Assembly: GCF_041381155.1 (NCBI RefSeq)
Contig: NC_091135.1
Span: 49,248,086 to 49,312,085 of the forward strand
Origin: Argopecten irradians
Taxonomy: Eukaryota > Mollusca > Bivalvia > Pectinida > Pectinidae
Reading direction: 5' to 3'
Length of the DNA: 64,000 nt
Position numbers and translations under genes: made by a program. The first letter of the stretch is position 1; each line of letters opens with the position of its first letter. The notes under the pieces were generated by a model that was not told the origin of the DNA, did not search any database, and was given only the letters and a program-made list of their open reading frames with translations. Positions 40,980 through 54,800 of this stretch are shown here, piece by piece.

Positions 40980-41805
40980 TTAAGGAAAGTCAGCTTGATT
41001 CAACTGTAATTTACGGAGTTACTACCCTTGGAACTGATAATTATTTTTGGACCTTGTGAACACGATAACTTGAGTGAATATGTACCGAGCTTAATGAAAC
41101 TTTGAATGTAGACTAACATTGGAATGATCTTGTACGAGTTCAGAAATCTGCTTGATTCAACTGTTATTGATTGAGTTATTATCTTTTGCACTCATCGTTA
41201 TCATTGGATCTTCGTTGTGAACATGATAACTGATAAATATTCACCAAAATTAACGGAACATTGTAGGTAGACTAACATAAGAAAAAAAAAGTATGAAAAA
41301 TGTTCTTACGAAGTTATTTCCCCTTGAAATTATAATTAATATTGGGACTTGTATGCACAATTATTCTCTCAAGTTAATAAAATATTGTATGCAGACTATA
41401 ATACAAAAGATATTGTGCCAGTTTGAAAATTGACTTGATTTGTTTGTTAGTGAAGGAGTTATTGCCCTTTGCCATAATAATCATTATTGGAACTTCAAAA
41501 ATTACATCCGGTTTCTAATCAGTTTCTCATCAGTCCAACATCCATGGAAAGCCTTATAGCTTACCGTGTTATTATGTGATACATACATGTTTACATTTAT
41601 GGGTAAAAGTTCAAAAAACATCTGTAAAAAATAATGAATTTATTGTATTTTGAATATATCAAAATATTTTGATGTCCACAAAAAATGTTGCCTGTTTCAT
41701 GATTTCTTTGTCAAAAGGAACAAAAGACATCAGTTAGCTAGTGAATGACATTACGAATTTGTCTTAAATATCAAGTCACGGTTAAGGCCCATGGGCCTCT
41801 TGTTT
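40980..41805 (+). repeat. Tandem-core element with GGCCCATGGGCC terminus
   Basis: Three to four loose units of about 150 bp share 'gcttgattcaactgt', 'gagttattacc', 'attggaact/cttg' and 'gtagactaacat'. The right end is 'gttaaggcccatgggcctct' followed by tgtttaa, where GGCCCATGGGCC is a perfect palindrome. It shares its end with 3186-3445. Third type with the tandem-core plus terminal-palindrome layout. Confidence 0.65.
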
Positions 41806-44800
41806 AATCAACATGTAATGGAATATACTTTGTTGGGTTTTTTTTTTAATCCGCTAGCAATGGAATAATCACTTCGAACGTTTCCACTTACAGAAATACT
41901 GCTTCGCCTTTAATAATGATATTCAATGGCTGATAATTATTTTTAACGGAAAATAAAAAGATTGTGAATCAATACATAATAAAAAGGTTTTGTTTACAAC
42001 CGCTATAGCGTGAACCATGCAGCTTCATTTCTATACCAGAAATATGTCAAATAGGCATACGAAAAATTCCGACCATTGCAATTTTAATTTCATTAATTAA
42101 TCAGAAGGAATTGATAGATAAACATTATATTTGATTCAATAATGAAAACTGAGGTAAAACAAAATATTTTTTTTACGATTTCCTCATGGATTGCACCTGT
42201 TTTTAGGAATGTATTTTCGCATATGATGATGGATTCTTATTCGAAGCAACTTGAAACTGCAAAGCGTGCTGCGACTCTGAACGGCGTATAGTACTTGAGA
42301 AAAGGCCGGTCGTTCGCTTGTGCGATCGTCTAATGTTGGGAAGGGACCTCTTACGCTTGCACTTGTGTCGTGTTTGATTATGTACGTATTAACACAAAGT
42401 AAAGAAAGAAGTATTATTCATTTACACCGGGCACCTGTTCAGGGTTAATATCTAACACATGGTAAGTCCATCCAACGACCTTATTATCGCTTTTCATAAT
42501 TTACATCGGAGAATGAACCATTTGGCAATATGATTTGAGGAGAGAAGGTAGGATGAAGAAGATGCAGCCCGACGTTATTGCCTCATGATTAGGATGTTTT
42601 CAGAAAGTACACATGTGTTATTCCGATACACCTCTACAATATACACCGGTAATTACTTAATACACAGCTGCTCGCCAGATTTTTCCCCACTGAATACATT
42701 TTCTATCATGTCAAATTGCTAATATATACATATTTGTGTGTATGTTGTACACTTTTAAGACAAAAAATGTATGCAATTTTTTGAGAATTTAAAATCACAC
42801 GTCATTAAAATCCATCAAAGCACAGGCGCTTGTCATGTTATAATTTATGGAACAAATAGTCCTTAAAAAATAAAACACGTACGCATATATATTTTCTTTC
42901 TGGAAAAAAGTGTTCATGTGCAAATTAACCTGTGTTTACTAAGGATTTGACAGAGGTATTTTATACCATTCTAGTCATATATGTAAGTCATTGATTCCTC
43001 ACATGTTACTTTTTAATTTAAAGAAAATTATTTTACCCCTATTCCCAACCCCAAGTTCATAAAACAGTGTAGATATAGGAAATTATAAGTTTATAGTTCT
43101 CAATCTTTTATTTCGAACACAAGGCAAATCACCACACGTTATACATGTATATACTTTACCAATGACCTTTGCTCCAACATCCTGTATGGCAATTTTAAAG
43201 CTAACGTTGCTCTCCATATTAGTGTTCGAATTCGATAAAACGAACTAAATAACAACTATACAGTTATACTCGTAAGCAGTTGTCACTTCTTCCACAGTAC
43301 CCAAAGTAATCAAAACATGAGATGAGATGTACTTCATCAATGCAACTTTAATGTTTTGGATGTGACGGATCTAATGTGTAAGCGATTCCAAATTTGTAAC
43401 TTGGAAGGCACAAAAGATTGGTATTTGCAAATTATTAACAACATTTTAATATCTACTGTAAGTCGACTTAAATTCGCGAAAGTTAATTCTGACTGTATAG
43501 TTCAAAAATGCTTTCTTAAGATGATCAAATTTGTTCAGAAGTAAAATATATATGTTCAAACTAAAAGAGCAATTCACACTTCAATACCTAAACATTATGT
43601 TCCGAGCACAATACCATCCGTATGAGACCGTGTTTGTGTCGGCAGCCAATTGCAAGACATGCCTGGCGACATCTATGAGGAACTCTTGATTATAGGGGTC
43701 ACTTCAATATCGACAAACACATTCATGATTGGCAAATTATAAGAGTCAACACGAAGAAAAAGATTATTCGTTGATAAAATTTTCTCCAGCATTTACTGAA
43801 GGTATTTGAGATAGTTTGCTTTTGCCATGCAATGGAATTATTAATTTATAATACGAATAGCAATGGACCTAAAACTGAACCTTGAAGATCTCCTTATTTT
43901 ATATCCCTATTACAAATATACAATATCAAAAATATGAAAATATAAACCAATGTTGATATAAAATTTATACCGTATAACATTGTAGTATTGATATTGTTAT
44001 TATTTATTATTCAATGATAGTGTTTCACAGATACTAAAACATTTTGTAAGTTTTCTTCTGACTATTAAACTAAGTTGTTTGTTTGTAATATCCAGTTATT
44101 CGACACAGAACCAGACTGATACAGATGAAATAGAAGCTAAATATCTTGACGATTCCCTATGCTTTACATATCCGCCGTCAAACAGCAAAACTGTATGTGT
44201 AAAAAGAAAATGTACATACTTAAAGAAATTACCCTTGATTCCGCAGTCTACGTAGCACCCACTACAACTTTTACAATTAAGGGGCTGCTTTCATCCCCCT
44301 CCCAGCAAATTATTTTTTAACAAGCTAGTGAGGGTGTTTTTACCATTTCAGTGTTGGTAACTACTGGAGATGTTAACCGCTCGCTAGGCGTAGCATACAC
44401 TTGTTTGTTGTAGGTATATTACTATTAACATATTTGACATATTTCCTTCAACACATTCTCTAATTAAGATTTAGGTTTATTTTACTTTGTCGTCAGCGGT
44501 TAGTCCTTGAAGACAAAATCGTAGTGCTTATAATACGTTGAAAATGAAAATGGAAAATTGCTTGATATCGCTGAAATGAAAATTGAAAATTATAGTATAG
44601 TCAATATTCAATGAATCTCTGCATAAAGTGATGTGTCTTTTCTTGGTTCTTATGATATCGCGCGAATATATCTTCATTTGCGGATGTCAAAAAAGGCAAA
44701 AACCACATGTATTGACTGCAAAGACTTTGTTTTCAACTTAAACAATTGTCTTTGAAAGCGCACAGATAGATGTTATATAAATAGATTTCAGCTGAAATGA

Positions 44801-47800
44801 TTGCAAGAGTCTTTTTTTCAAAATCTCAATACCAAGACACACAGGGTAAAAAAATATGCCAAAATATTTCTTATTACATTAAAGAATCGATGTGGGCACA
44901 ATGTATGTTATGGATATGAGGAGGGTCTGACACATTTTAATTATATAGTGCAAAATTGGTACTCTGATGTAAAAAAGAAAACAGGTATGAAAGTGATCTT
45001 AAAATATACCAATCAAAAGAGATACATTCAGAAAAAGGGACTTTCCTTATTTCAATCGAAGGGAAAAGCTGGTTTTGAAATAGAAAACGGTCCATAAAGA
45101 TGACAGAAAGTATAAGACGAAGCAGGCATTAGTCTCATAAGTATATAAGTACAAGTAAATTACGATATCTTTTCGAACATCTAAAGAATAGCTTCCTTTA
45201 AAATACTAATGCTAGTTCATTAATAGCGGAAGGCCTGTGGAGTTATTAAAATTAGTTCCGGTCTACATAAGTATCTGCGGAAATTAAGCTAGAATGTTTT
45301 AATATACCAGTAGTCGTTGACATACTTTTTTGTTTTTGGTTTTCAATCTAATAAATTAATTTTGGTATTTTTCTAAAAGATAAAAATATAGATTACTACG
45401 TTCCGTGTCAGTATTTTCTTTTATTTGTATGCTGAAACAAACAATACAAATCGTCGTAGAAAGATGAACCAATTTAAATTGATAATAGGACTGTCGGACT
45501 ATTTTTTTTATTTTTTATTTTTTTATTTTTTTATTTTGGAAATATCATTTCATTTCAATATTTCCCATGCAATTCCCAAAATTTTAAATGTATTCCCGAA
45601 TGATTTACTACTGTGATAAGTAATACTAATCGCCTGTCAAGTAAACTGTAAAGACCAGTAGCAGCGTAGATAGCAATAGACATGAAGAAATTAACATTAT
45701 CGCATGTTGCGTTATGCAATTAAAACTTAGAGATACATTAGCTAATTATTTTAAGGATCCATATCGATAAGAGAGATCTTTGGTCCCTTTAGATACCACA
45801 CATGTCTTAGTGAATTCGACACAGCGGCTGACACTTGTAGCCCTTTGTAGACTATGGCGACGCTGCGGGACCAGTTCCCTACCAAAAACTCCCCATCGTA
45901 TTTACCGAGGCTATGTATGAATTTCTCAAGTGAATATCTACACTCAAGCTTTATATAGAAAACACAATGTATTAGAAAATACGAAAAACCAATCATTTTC
46001 CCATGGGAAATTATGTTGTAGAAGTCTGGAAGTTTTGGTAAAACTGGCACAAATGTTGTCACAAGTTATAACTCCAGTGTCAAAACTGTTTACAGGGCGG
46101 CTTATAGAATTGATATTAAATTAAGCGAAACATTGAATAACCTAGCCTGGTTCTCGTTTAACCTTCCCAGTAGAAGTAGCACTATACAGACCGAAGAACA
46201 ACAATTTACGACCACGCATAGCGAGCACACGGGCATGTACTTTTTGATCAGTTTTCCTTCTTCATTTTGGAACTTTAAATACCATGTCGTCCTTAGATTT
46301 AGAAAATTCCAAAATTACATTTATTTTTCTATGCAATCGGAAAAGAAAAAAGAAGAAGAAAAAAAACTGAGACAGGGAAAGGAAACATCTCATCAACACA
46401 ATTTCTTACACATTTAACACAGGTCTAATTAATAGGTGTTTGTCCTTACAATGAAGAACACTAAAACAGGAATTATCCTAACAAGTATGTATTCCGTTGC
46501 TGTTCGAAATAAAAACAGAAATATCCATAATATGGCATTGTATATACGACTTACATTACATGATATTATGTACTTTACATACCGTGTCTGAGTATTGGGG
46601 ACATAAATGATCTATATTCTTTTGCATAAAATGTAATGGTATATTTTTATGTATTTCCATTGACCGAAGAAACATTGCAATGAAACACTTGTCAAATTAT
46701 CAAATATAGATATACATGTCCATGTGTTGAAATTGAAGCACGGTTTGCATTTTGCAGAGTAGAGATAATTTCCTCTGTTTGTTTTGAGAAATTCGGAGAA
46801 GAGTGGTCAAGAGAGTGAGATTCGTTACAGTTGTTACAACTAACGACAAAAGGGCGTTATTATCTCCCTTACAAACACGTTGTCTTGATACATGTTCCTT
46901 GCCAGACCACGCCCCCCTTGAAAAGTATGCCAGTAGGATGTGTTTAATTTGTACATGTTTTCATAATTGTATATTTCTGTTTCGTACAATAGCATTTTAA
47001 GCATTTGTACAAATATATGTATAATTTTACAATATCGCATTGATTGGTTGTTTCATAAAATTGATCAAATGATAATCGTCGTTATTCGTTTTGTACCATG
47101 TAAATGGGGGTACCCTGTTAATAGAAAACCCTCAATTCTACATAGAAAATGGATTAAAAGATTTATTTGAATAAAGTGTAGCTTGAATTCCAGTTATGAA
47201 ATTTTGCGATGACTTCGTGGATGTTGAACCGTTTGCTGGCTTGTTTCGAGAAGGAAAACCCTGACAAGATACCAACAAAAACGCCATCCTCTGATGAGTT
47301 CTTAGTGGATTGATGTGTAGAAGTCCAGAGCGAACAAGAAACAGGTGAATACACTTGTAAGGAATTGAAGATCGCCACTTGGCCGTCTCGTGTCGGACAC
47401 TAATGAACTTTGGTTATCACTGAAAATGATTGCTTCCATGTTCACCTCCCATTCCACAGTGCTATACAAATTAAAAGGTTGCTTGTTTCAAGTATATAAA
47501 TGACCGCCATAGATCTTCAGAACGGCACACGAGTTCTCATAAATCCACTTTCTAAGAACAAAATTATATTAATTGCACTTACGGTGAAAATACCCCAAAG
47601 AAAGGTAAGACGTTTTATCTCCAGCAGTTTATATTACCAGGGGTTAATTCTAGCCCAGACCGGTCCTTAAACTTTCTTTGGATCTCGAGTTGCAACGCTA
47701 CGGAATCAAATGACAAATTATACAAATAAAAAGGCCATCCTTTAGACCGAAATTGGGAACAGAAACAAAAATAAAAAGTCGGTAATTTCTATTTCCGGAA

Positions 47801-50480
47801 TAAGAAATTAGCTCACGAATGGGGTCTACTTTTAACACTTATAGGTCGTGCGATCTGGTAGCGTGGCGCTTGCGCTAAATGGGACACTTAGTGAAACACA
47901 CGAGAATAAATTGCATAGTTCTGGATGATCTATATGTATATAATGTGCGAACGTGAAATTCTTAAATTTAATCAGCTATTTATGCTGCAAAAAGTAATTC
48001 AAGTTACTATGTATTTCAAGATTAATTTGGCTATGATGTATCATTGGAACCAAAAAAATAAGTAAACAAATAAAAAATCTTATAGCCTTAGATTTTCGCG
48101 CGATATTCGAGAGACAATTCTGTGTCGCGAAATTATGGAATACAAATACAATTATGCCGTACGGGACTTTTTCTTATCTATTTTTGCAAGTAGAGAAAAC
48201 CTTCATATTTAATTGAAAAAAAAATATAAGTGAACTCTTTTCTAGATCATATTTCAAAAGCGTCCTTTTTTCTGGCACATGAACAAGGAAACAGTAATTT
48301 TTACTCTTTATTGTTTCCTTGTTCATATGGAATTTATATGAATAGGTCATTGTCTTTTGACTTTTATTTGATTCTTGCTAAAACACATTTTTTATAGTTT
48401 GCTTTTACCTCAGACACATTTGTTTGAAATTGAATGCACATGTGTATACACGCATGGTATAGATATAATTTTAAAATAATCCCGTTTGATAAAAAAACCG
48501 CGCAGCACGATAAAACGGTAAAATTATTAATTGCAATATATACAAATAAACTATTCACATACAGACATGTGTATAATGTAATATACATTGCACATACGTA
48601 ATGTTAATTCCATTGGTCGGTTGCAGGGTGACATTTAACGTGTAAGGAAGTGGTAATATATTCTGTTTTATTTTCACTAAAATCTGATCCGATGGACAGC
48701 TGAAACCACTGAAATTAAATTAAAATTCCGTATTTCGTCCATGGGAAGAACTTTCAGCCGCTGAATCCACAGGTTTCGAAAACCCACGTGCCATTTGAGG
48801 TCTTTTGGGACATTTGCAGACTATGTGTTAATTGCCCTGGGGTAGAGGGGCTGCTGCCGGCTGTTCCCGGGGAGGGGGAGTAGGATGGCGGTGATGGCGA
48901 AACCATCAACGACATGACGCATCATTAACTATCTAAATTGAATATGACGTTTATGCGTTCATCGCATAGCTAATATGACTAGGATAGACTCAGATACCCT
49001 GCTAAATTGAGATTTAATGAGGTATACAATTTCTTAAGTACTTGCTGCCACAAATTAAACTAATTAATTACTACAGAATATCAAATTAGACTTATACTGT
49101 ACCACGGACGATACATGATGACTGGTATATGCCTATACAAGTATATTATCAAAATTATTGCAATGTACACTGGCATTATTATTTTAAAAGTAATCTTTGA
49201 CATTATTTGTTCTTAATTAAAAATGAAATTGAAATTTTGAATCGTGGTTTAGAATTCGTTTACGTATTATAATGATTATTAACTTTAAGGTTATATCATT
49301 CTAATAATGTTGAATGAAATAAGGTATCAAACACGACATACGTATTTTGATGTTATTAGTCTAATAAATTTAGCATACATATTCATGACTTACATTTTGT
49401 TTGTACACGTACGTTGACATTTGAAATGAGAGAAATACAAATATCAAATGGTTAAACTTAGATTTAAAAAAAAATCCGAAAAGGGAATAAATCATTGGTA
49501 GTCTACTAATTGATTTAATTAATTATACGCGTAATTAGATAATGTTTTATCCTTTTACCACGCTAGTTTCTTTCTCGGCAGTGTTCTTTGTTGATAATGA
49601 CTACCCAACTGGTAGCATGTTATCCGCGAGGCACATGAATAATTCATGAGTAACACTACACGTGTAAACAATGTCGAATATGCAATATCACACAACTAGA
49701 TCTGGTGTAATTTGTGCGATACAGGTTATACGAGCACATGGCACAAACACGCGCGATAAAACAACTGCTATGCATAAATTAGCATAAATCCCCCCCCCAT
49801 GTGACCACAATATTGGTGGTCGCACGGCGGGACTCGAACTCAGGAACCATGGAGTTTTCGACGATCACCTTGGTATCGCAGTTCAGTGTGCATTTATCTC
49901 AGTGAGTCTAGACTATTAATTCGACTCCTACACGTGGATGTTCCGATTTCGATATATCTAACTTGATCTTTTTGTGAAATGAGGTTAATATAACGTGCCA
50001 ACAATGACCTTGGTCCACAATTCAATTGGACTATTTTACAATTGTTGGATTTCTGTTTTGTGGAAGAAAAGGAAAACTTATTTATATTTAATATTTATGA
50101 TACACTGTAACAAAGAAAGATAAAAACTTTCCTTCCGCATGAGCGATTATATTCTTATTCCAGGACAGGTCACTGGAAGTACGACAATTAGGAATTTCCT
50201 GTAGAGGCCTGTATACAGGTGACTAGATAATAGCAGAAACATATATGGTTCACCATAATGATAAAGATTGAAAACCCCTTCATTGTCTTTGTTGATGGCA
50301 GAGGGACCTTCGGTTATATATTATTATGCATTTTTCTTACTGCTTTAAAGTATGTTAAATTTAGTTTAAACAAATTGATTTTGCATGTTTATGAAAAGTT
50401 TAAATTGTATATGTTTGATATTAACAGTTTTTCATAATTGTTTTATAAAACAATACAAAGACAGGATTTAACATGAATAT
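41806..50480. other. Long non-coding stretch downstream of the Snail gene
   Basis: In about 8.7 kb I find no supported gene. Open frames at 44801-45097 (plus), 45751-46062 (minus) and 47163-47378 (minus) have no recognisable family and no good splice context. Less AT-rich patches occur at 45770-45900, 47640-47900 and 48760-48940 (with CACGTG and G-runs). A 'caggtga' E-box lies near 50217. These could be regulatory DNA for the Snail gene, but that is inference. Confidence 0.4.
48279..48326. repeat. 15-bp perfect inverted repeat
   Basis: ATGAACAAGGAAACA (48279-48293) and TGTTTCCTTGTTCAT (48312-48326) flank an 18-base AT-rich loop. The stem is short for a microRNA precursor. No function is assigned. 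Confidence 0.6.
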
Positions 50481-50488
50481 ATTCGTTA

Positions 50489-50494
50489 TTTATT
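50489..50494 (-). terminator. Polyadenylation signal of the Snail gene
   Basis: AATAAA on the minus strand about 515 bp past the stop codon. Another AATAAA lies closer, near 50700, so 3' UTR length may vary. Confidence 0.5.
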
Positions 50495-51009
50495 GACCAC
50501 TCTATATAAAACACTCATTCACTGCAAAATACATCCGCGAATATAAATTTAATTCTTATAAAGTTAATCAATATTTTTTCTTCATTAAAAATTACATGAA
50601 TATTCATTGAAATCAAATCACAACTTTACTTGACTTTTAGTTTGGCATCAAACACTCTACCTTGTACAGTTTTCCTTGTATACATTTGCGCTCTTTGATT
50701 TATTTACATTGTATATTTACCTCAACAAAAATAATAATACCACCACGCAATAGTCACTAAACACATAAGATATTATATTTAGTTACATGAGTCTTCTTTG
50801 TATTAATGATTCCACGTGGTCAGTTGTACTTGTCCCGCTAATGAAATATACAATAGACAAATTGTCATTCTTAGTTCGTTTGTAGATAACTGTTCATTAC
50901 ACAATATATCTTAATTGCATTGATGTTTGCTTAAGGAATATCTACTATCACTTTGTACGCATTAATTTCAAACTTGATCCCGATACCTTGCACGATTTTG
51001 ACCAATCAG

Positions 51010-52098
51010 CTACCGATGAATACTACAGTTGTTGTTCTCGCGGTGTTTAGATAGGAGAGACATACGAGAGAATGTCTTGTTACAGTTTTTACACGCATAT
51101 TTCTTGATGTCTGAATGGGTCTGAAGATGTGCTCTAAGGTTGGACCGATCGGCGAACGCCCTTCCACAATGTTCGCACCGGAAGGGCTTTTCGCCCGTGT
51201 GGGTCCTTATGTGGCCCTGAAGGAGCCACGGTCGTGAAAACGCCTTCCCGCAAAGTTTACATTTACACGGAAGTGTGTGAGTCCGGATATGCATTTTAAG
51301 AGCGCCCAGTGAGCCGTAGGATTTGCCGCAGAATTTACAACTGAATTCCTTCTTTACGTGCGTCATACAGTGGAATTGTTTGTGTTTCGACAGACCTCCG
51401 TACGTTGAGTAACTTTTCTTACAGTCATCACAGTGATACCTAGGCGGAGAGACCTGAATTCTGGAAGTTTTGGTCACCATGTCAGGTTTCATGACCAAAT
51501 CTCTTGACGACTCTGGAGCTGAATTAAGGAAATATGCAGCATCCAGCCATGGCAGCCATTGTGTTCCGCCGGGAGGAGCACTGCCCATAGTGGAAGTAGG
51601 TATTGGTTGTTGTCTATAGTCTGGGTATTGTTTACTTAGTAAATACTGTTGGTGATCATGACACATGCGTGAGAGTTCTTGTAAATACAACGAGTCACGT
51701 GAGTACGCGTGCGTTGATGGACTTGGTGCCATGTTTGCCACGTGACTGTAAAAAGATGTCAGTGTCGTTTTGGACAAAATCGAGGCTGGGTAAAGAAACG
51801 CTGTCTGAGATCCAGGAAGCGGAAGTGACGATAACGCATGTGTACCCGATTCTCGGAAACTTAAACCTTGGGTGCGTTCTGGAAGGAATTCAGGCGACGC
51901 GCCACTCTTGATTATGGGTGTAAAGGCACTGTCTTTATTTTCTTCCGACATTTTGGAGTCCTGTGATGAACTTTCACATAAGCTGTCCAGAATTTGCCTG
52001 ATAGGGTCTCGCTTTCTTTGTTTCATCTCTATAGGTGATTCTTGATGAGTTGTGGGTTTGTTGAAGCGTGGCATTTCAAGAATGCGCGCCATCTCCAT
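51010..52098 (-). CDS. snail: Snail/Slug-family five-zinc-finger transcription factor
   Basis: This is a nuclear repressor binding CAGGTG E-boxes, active in mesoderm, neural and cell-migration programmes. The protein is 362 residues from the ATG at 52098; the frame is stopped upstream at TAG, so this is the first possible start. Finger 1 (about 221-244) contains [15 protein letters not shown]. Finger 2 (252-274) has [15 protein letters not shown], finger 3 (278-300) [15 protein letters not shown], then TGEKP. Finger 4 (306-328) has [15 protein letters not shown], and finger 5 (334-358) [11 protein letters not shown] with a terminal Cys. These match Snail/Slug rather than Scratch. The N-terminus ([14 protein letters not shown]) has no MPRSFLVK-type SNAG motif. 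All five fingers are in one exon (acceptor TTTTTCAG at 52157). A polyadenylation signal AATAAA lies at 50494-50489. Confidence 0.95.
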   Translation of the reverse strand: MEMARILEMPRFNKPTTHQESPIEMKQRKRDPIRQILDSLCESSSQDSKMSEENKDSAFTPIIKSGASPEFLPERTQGLSFRESGTHALSSLPLPGSQTAFLYPASILSKTTLTSFYSHVANMAPSPSTHAYSRDSLYLQELSRMCHDHQQYLLSKQYPDYRQQPIPTSTMGSAPPGGTQWLPWLDAAYFLNSAPESSRDLVMKPDMVTKTSRIQVSPPRYHCDDCKKSYSTYGGLSKHKQFHCMTHVKKEFSCKFCGKSYGSLGALKMHIRTHTLPCKCKLCGKAFSRPWLLQGHIRTHTGEKPFRCEHCGRAFADRSNLRAHLQTHSDIKKYACKNCNKTFSRMSLLSKHRENNNCSIHR

Positions 52099-52156
52099 GG
52101 CGAAACGTCGCTTCGATTTTAAACGTGACAAAATCTAAACCGCCACAATATCAGGT

Positions 52157-54227
52157 CTGAAAAAGATAAAACATTTTTGTTAGGTCAAAGACAATAAGGA
52201 AGGATTAGAATACAATGGTTATTAATAGTCTCTCACCAATACTACAGTTCCAAATACAGTGTTTCGATTTTCCATATATGAAAATAACTATTTTGAAAAA
52301 AACTATGTATGAACCGTTGCCTGAAATGTTCATTAAAATTGGATATCTAACAACACTGAATCACGCTAAACATATAACAATTTGAAAACATCAAATATAT
52401 TTTCAATTCTATGTTTATTTAACATTTTCGAGGTTGATATAAATACTTGTTACAGTTCAGTTGTACATAAAATCCACTTTTGAATTCCAAGAACTAGTTG
52501 TTCTTAATTCCAGAGTAGTATGTATTTGTTTTAATGGATAAGTACATAAGGGACAAAAAATAGCGTTGTGAAGACGTTGCTATATGTTTTAATAAAAGTT
52601 TTATGATAAACTGTACAACCTAAATTAAATCTATTTTTGTTCCTAATTGTTGATTGCAATAAACTTAAGAAAATGCAAACATAAATGGTTGAAATGAAAT
52701 GATCTTTGACTATGTGGATTAAAAAGTAACTTTGTAGATTCTAATTGCTTTATGAACTTATTAATTCGATTTTTAAAGTATAATTACAGCCACATTAGTA
52801 AAATATTATGAGATATATATATATCTATACAACGTATACACAAAAAAAATCAGTTTTGCGTGTACATTACTTTTTAACATATCATTTGAAAAATAAACAA
52901 AACAAAGCAATGTATATGCAATAGTATATACTGAACACTGTCAATCAAAATTTCACTTTGAAGCATTTTGATACCAGGGGAGGTAACCAATAATTTACTG
53001 ATTATGAGACCACTATTTTAATGTCATTTTATGTAATTAAATACATGCTGAATTGTGAGTTAGATAAATTGTAAATTTTGGGCTTTAAAATTCAATTTAT
53101 TGTTTTACGGCTTTTTTTTCTTGCTTTTTTTTTTTTTTTTTTTTTTTGGTATGATTATTCTATATTTTGATATAACTCCAAGAGGAAAAATTATAAATTT
53201 GCGAAATGACCAGAATCAATCTTAACACTTGCTGAACATCAAGATCGTCAAAATAGAAGTTCATTTGGGATATCAACGATAAGTTTAATAGCAAATCTTG
53301 TCTATCTTAAATGCAAGTTGAATTTGGCGTAAAACTACAATATGATGTTTCTGGTAAATAAGGGTTAAAATTACTACAGTGTAATTAATTTCCGTTAAAG
53401 TTTAGATATAATGTCCTCTAATATAAATTAACATACCGTTTATATCAAGTGATTAAATATTCGACTTATTAACTAGTATTGCATGGAAATCTCGGTATTC
53501 ATATTCCTAAATAATTCGATAATTTAACGGATATACATTATTTTATCTGCATTGATGTTCTGTCAATTGATTTATTTCTAAAGCGCAATAAGCTCTATTG
53601 AACAAAAAAAAATCTTGAAACATTTCAATTTTACATACAAAAATTAGTCAGTTCGGTTTTACTCATTAGCGAGTAGGTTTGAAAATTGTAACGAAATTAT
53701 TGATCCAATTACTGTTATACCCTTGTATATATTACTGGATTTGTTTTTGTTCAAATACTCTGTAGATAATATGGGTATATTAAGGTATTTCACTACACGG
53801 CGAATTTAAGTCGTATAGCACTAAATGTGGATTGTATCAGCTATTTTTATGATGAATCTTCATTCTTCCTCTTCCTATTATTAATGTTTGTCGAAAACTT
53901 ATGAAATGAATAGCATGAGTTATTCTACTTGGTCTCTTTGCGAGGTTCGTATAAGTAAACTTTCTGGTCAAAGTCTGTAAATATTGTTTTCTCACTTGAA
54001 GCTACATGTACAAACCTACGTACAAAATCATACATTATCCCGTTTTTAAAACTTGTGATTATGTAGGTGATCCGTGATGACATGTGTGGATTAGTTTTAA
54101 AGAGATGATATATTGTATGACCATTTTGAGAATTTAAAGATATTATACATGCACATACTGGAATAAAATAAAAGAAAGAAAGACATGCGTATGTATATTA
54201 TCAACATATCATATTGTTTGTTCTTAC
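52157..54227 (-). other. Putative 5' UTR intron of the Snail gene
   Basis: The region is very AT-rich, with a T-run at 53125-53150 and no coding signal. I see no repeat family from elsewhere in the window here, unlike the introns of the TRP gene. Confidence 0.45.
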
Positions 54228-54425
54228 CCTTGTAACAGCAATTATCCGTATCTTCTCGCGTTCTGATGTACAGTCTCTCTGCTAAAAGTTTTCGCGTGAA
54301 GGCACTTAAAACTTTTCGGTGATATACGTTCTGTGCAAAGCAAAGCTAATTTTCGTCGACGCACTTCACTTGTTGACTTGACAACTGTACGCAAAATCTA
54401 CTTTACATGATGTTCAGAATAAACT
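54228..54425 (-). other. Probable non-coding first exon of the Snail gene
   Basis: A good donor (AAGG|GTAAGA) ends at 54228 and the matching acceptor before the coding exon is at 52157, giving an intron of about 2.07 kb. The exon has no useful ATG: one is followed at once by TAA. It would therefore be 5' UTR. The upstream edge (transcription start) is a guess, set before the less AT-rich promoter region. Confidence 0.5.
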
Positions 54426-54800
54426 CCACAATATTCATCAAAATTATTTCTGAGCTTCACTTTGATGGACAGGTTCACATTATGAGTGGGTGTGAAATAT
54501 ACATCACTGTTCTTAATTTAGCAGTAGGCGTGTACATTTAATTCCATCTCCCGCCTCCCGCTGATGTCACAACTCTCTTATCCAATCAGATGAAGCCTTT
54601 TGCGTACCGGAGCGCGTGCTGCGATAAGTGGTTTGCATTTAATCAATTTAGCTGCATTTCGGAACTCCCACTGTGCTGTGGAGATGATACTCTCTCCCTT
54701 CGGAGTCTGTGTCAGTCAAGTTTTACCCACCGAACAAAATGGCGTGAAAGGTGACAGCCCTGACACGAAATGTTTCATGGCTGGTTACCACCTGTCTCTT
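54426..54800 (-). promoter_or_regulatory. Candidate Snail promoter with CCAAT and E-box
   Basis: 'atccaatcagatga' (about 54581-54594) is an inverted CCAAT (NF-Y) box, about 150 bp upstream of the assumed first exon. A CACCTG E-box, the Snail-type site, lies at about 54789. The block is richer in G+C and CpG than its surroundings. No TATA box is clear. Confidence 0.5.

Noticed and set aside
44801-45097. 98-codon plus-strand open frame
   Set aside because: Composition is lysine/asparagine-rich as in AT-rich non-coding DNA, with no recognised family and no splice context.
45751-46062. 103-codon minus-strand open frame
   Set aside because: Part of it looks protein-like (GKYDGEFLVGNWSRSVAIVY), but it has no known family and no clear splice or start signals. 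Kept only as a note.
51603-51911. 102-codon plus-strand open frame
   Set aside because: It is the antisense shadow of the Snail coding exon.
52098-52131. Extension of Snail to an upstream TTG
   Set aside because: TTG starts are not expected here. An in-frame stop precedes it, and the first ATG at 52098 suffices.
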